A DNA stretch of 64,000 nt from Pseudomonas arcuscaelestis. Its GTDB lineage: Bacteria > Pseudomonadota > Gammaproteobacteria > Pseudomonadales > Pseudomonadaceae. Within the stretch, counting starts at the first letter, position 1. The number at the start of each line of letters is the position of its first letter. The position numbers were made by a program, and so were the translations under genes. Where the stretch lies: assembly GCF_016881005.1 (NCBI RefSeq), contig NZ_JACOPV010000012.1:62001-126000 (forward strand). The letters run 5' to 3'. Below the pieces are notes generated by a model. The model searched no databases. It saw only the letters and a program-made list of their open reading frames with translations, and was not told the origin of the DNA. Positions 62,143 to 64,000 of this stretch are shown piece after piece.

Positions 62143-64000
62143 AGGTCGCGCTCCCAGGCTTGCTCGCGGGCCTGGGCCAGTAGCTCCAGGCGGCGAGCGG
62201 CGTCGGTATCGTCCAGTAGGTCGCTGGCCGGCTGGGCAAGGCGCCGCCGCCAGTTGGGGTGTGTGTCGATGGTGCCTGGCAGATTGGGCTGCTCGTCGAT
62301 ACCCAGCAGGTCTTCCAGAGGCAGCAGCACCAGCGGCGCCCGGGTATGCCCCAGGAAGCGGATGCAGGCGTCGATCCTGGCCTCGTCGTCTGCCTGCACG
62401 GCGTAGTTGTTCTCAAGGATTTTCTGCAAGCCCTGGCGCTCGTGTTCGCGGGTGATCCGCCATTGGCGTTCGGTGTCGGCATCGATCAGCGAAAGGCGTT
62501 GGCTCCAGTCAATGTCACGGGCTTGCAACCAGCCGGCCAAGGGTGGCAGATCGTGGGTGCTGGTGGTCGCCAGGGCGTTGTCCGGCCAGTCCAGAATGGG
62601 CGTGAAGTGGCCGGGTGGCTCTTGCTCGAACTGCAACACACGCATCCCGAGAATTGCCCGCTCAGCGAGCTTCTCACGCAGGCCTTCAGGCACCGTGCCC
62701 AGGTCTTCGCCGAGGACAATGGCCTGGTGGCGCACGGACTCCAGGCACAGCAGGCGTAGCAGATCGTCGAGCGGATAATTCAGGTAGGCCCCTTCGCTGG
62801 CGTGGGCGCCCAGGGGAATCAGCCATAGGCGCTGCAGACCCATGACATGGTCGATGCGCAAGCCGCCGGCATGGGCAAAGTTGGCCCGCAGCATTTCAAT
62901 GAACGCGCGGTAGCCATTGCGCCGCAGGCCTTCGGGTGAGAACGCGCAGATCCCCCAGTTTTGCCCCAAGCGATTGAGAATGTCTGGCGGGGCGCCGACG
63001 TTGAGTCCGGCCAATAGCTCATCCTGACGGCTCCAGGCTTGACTGCCGGCACCATCGGCACCCACCGCCAGGTCAGCGATCAGGCCGATGGCCATGCCGT
63101 TGCTGCGGGCGGCATCCTGGGCGCGTTGCAGGCAGCGCTCGATCAACCATTGGCAGAAGGCGTGAAACTGGATCTGCTCTGGATGTTGCGCGGCGAACGC
63201 CGCCACCTCCGGGCTGTGTGGGTCATGCCAGGCTTCAGGCCATTGACGCCAGTCGGGGTCAAGCCCGCGTGCCTTGGCTTCGAGCTGCAGCGCCTCGAAC
63301 CGGCAGTGTTGCTCCAAGGCATCGCCGGCCTGCGTTCGGTAGCTGTCGAAGTCGACGCGCAGCGGATGGTCACCATCGATGAAGTCTTCGTACAGGCAAC
63401 GCAGCACCTGGTAGCGGCTGGCAGTCGCTTCGGGCCAGTCGATCAGGTTCAGTTGTTCGAGCGCTTGCAGCTTGTCTTCCAGGCCCAGGGTTTCCACGGC
63501 AAGACGCACCACTCGCTCGCCCAGAATCGCCGAGGGGCTTGCGTACAAGCTGTTCAGAAACAAGCGACTTGAAGGCGAGTAGGGGCTGTAGCGATGGCTG
63601 TCACTGGCGAACATGGCATGCATCGGGCTGATCGCCAATGCGTCAGCACCACGCTCGGCGGCACTGCGCGCCAGCGCTTCGAGCGCCAGGCAATCGCCGA
63701 ACCCACCGTCACCTTCGCGGCGCAGGCTGTAGAGCTGGGCACTGATGCCCCAGCAGCGCGGCGTGGGAGTGTCCAGGGCATCGTCAAGGCCGAAGGCGCG
63801 GGTGGGAGCCACCGCCAGGCAAAAGTGTTGTTCGCTGATGTGCACCTGGTGATAGCCAATTGGCAACCCGGCTGGCAGCGCACTACGATCATTCAGTTGC
63901 AGTTGTTGCTCGCTGCCGTCCTCCAGATGGATCCGGCAGGGACTGCCCACGGGGAAAAAGGCCGACAGGTCGAGTTCCTGCTGCACATCTACGGTAAACA
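62139..64000 (-). CDS. malQ: 4-alpha-glucanotransferase MalQ (5' end beyond the window)
   Basis: A GH77 amylomaltase that transfers glucan segments between maltooligosaccharides, feeding TreY. Motifs are PRCWGISAQLYSLRREGDGGFGDCLALE, LIADLAVGADGAGSQAW, LRIDHVMGLQRLWLIP (nucleophile), GEDLGTVPEGLRE and TTSTHDLPPLAGW. A GTG at 63986 is the first candidate start, but the frame stays open to base 64000 and Pseudomonas MalQ is usually longer at the N-terminus, so the gene is treated as truncated by the window edge. It overlaps treY by 4 bp. Confidence 0.93.
   Translation of the reverse strand, partial: FTVDVQQELDLSAFFPVGSPCRIHLEDGSEQQLQLNDRSALPAGLPIGYHQVHISEQHFCLAVAPTRAFGLDDALDTPTPRCWGISAQLYSLRREGDGGFGDCLALEALARSAAERGADALAISPMHAMFASDSHRYSPYSPSSRLFLNSLYASPSAILGERVVRLAVETLGLEDKLQALEQLNLIDWPEATASRYQVLRCLYEDFIDGDHPLRVDFDSYRTQAGDALEQHCRFEALQLEAKARGLDPDWRQWPEAWHDPHSPEVAAFAAQHPEQIQFHAFCQWLIERCLQRAQDAARSNGMAIGLIADLAVGADGAGSQAWSRQDELLAGLNVGAPPDILNRLGQNWGICAFSPEGLRRNGYRAFIEMLRANFAHAGGLRIDHVMGLQRLWLIPLGAHASEGAYLNYPLDDLLRLLCLESVRHQAIVLGEDLGTVPEGLREKLAERAILGMRVLQFEQEPPGHFTPILDWPDNALATTSTHDLPPLAGWLQARDIDWSQRLSLIDADTERQWRITREHERQGLQKILENNYAVQADDEARIDACIRFLGHTRAPLVLLPLEDLLGIDEQPNLPGTIDTHPNWRRRLAQPASDLLDDTDAARRLELLAQAREQAWERDL

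Overview
The window is chromosomal DNA of a GC-rich gammaproteobacterium and is almost certainly a Pseudomonas of the fluorescens/putida kind. The evidence is the gacA-uvrC-pgsA-tRNA-Gly block with its TTG-started gacA, the Pseudomonas-style trehalose/glycogen operon (glgX, DUF2934, treY, malQ), the REP-like palindromes and a full set of alginate-type genes.

Layout. 1-2881: tail of a sulfite-reduction-linked DUF934 gene, a PiT phosphate transporter, a YeaO-type DUF488 gene and a GNAT acetyltransferase. 2871-17201 (minus): an 11-gene alginate-type exopolysaccharide operon read algD, alg8, alg44, algK, algE, algI, algJ, algF, algX, algL, algG. The order is not the textbook one (the G-X-L and I-J-F blocks have changed places and algG is last), algA is absent, several products look only distantly related to the classical Alg proteins, and the epimerase homologue has lost its DPHD catalytic motif. 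I read it as a second, divergent alginate-like system that still has the c-di-GMP (PilZ), acetylation (AlgI/J/X/F), lyase and export parts. 17202-17843: a long AT-rich leader with a perfect inverted repeat and direct repeats. 17844-21617: an XRE regulator, gacA, uvrC, pgsA, tRNA-Gly and a terminator.

21920-37241 (plus): the most unusual locus. It holds three HlyD-type adaptors (a periplasmic one, a GAF-like/HlyD fusion and an intact M50 zinc metalloprotease/HlyD fusion), a small ORF closed by a strong terminator, a 3038-residue LEPR-motif/DUF4347 giant exoprotein and a TolC-like outer membrane lipoprotein. No ABC ATPase or RND pump is encoded here, so it looks like a dedicated export system of an uncharacterised kind with its own substrate.

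37450-42881: a secreted unknown protein, a DUF1254/DUF1214 protein, a kinase-fold-like protein, a glyoxalase-superfamily protein and an AraC regulator. 42984-48315 (minus): gltS, hyuB and hyuA, probably for uptake and ATP-dependent opening of a 5-oxoproline- or hydantoin-like compound, with the AraC gene at the downstream end. 48526-56813: trmK, small unknown genes, a divergent pair (OGG-like protein and WYL regulator), an isochorismatase-family hydrolase, a 53-residue DUF2986 gene, a nitronate monooxygenase-like enzyme, a DUF3077-like protein, an orphan autotransporter beta-domain protein and an EEP-family hydrolase. 56876-64000 (minus): glgX, DUF2934, treY and a malQ cut by the window edge, for glycogen/trehalose turnover and osmoprotection.

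All calls come from reading the translated sequence and from memory of the families; no database search was run.
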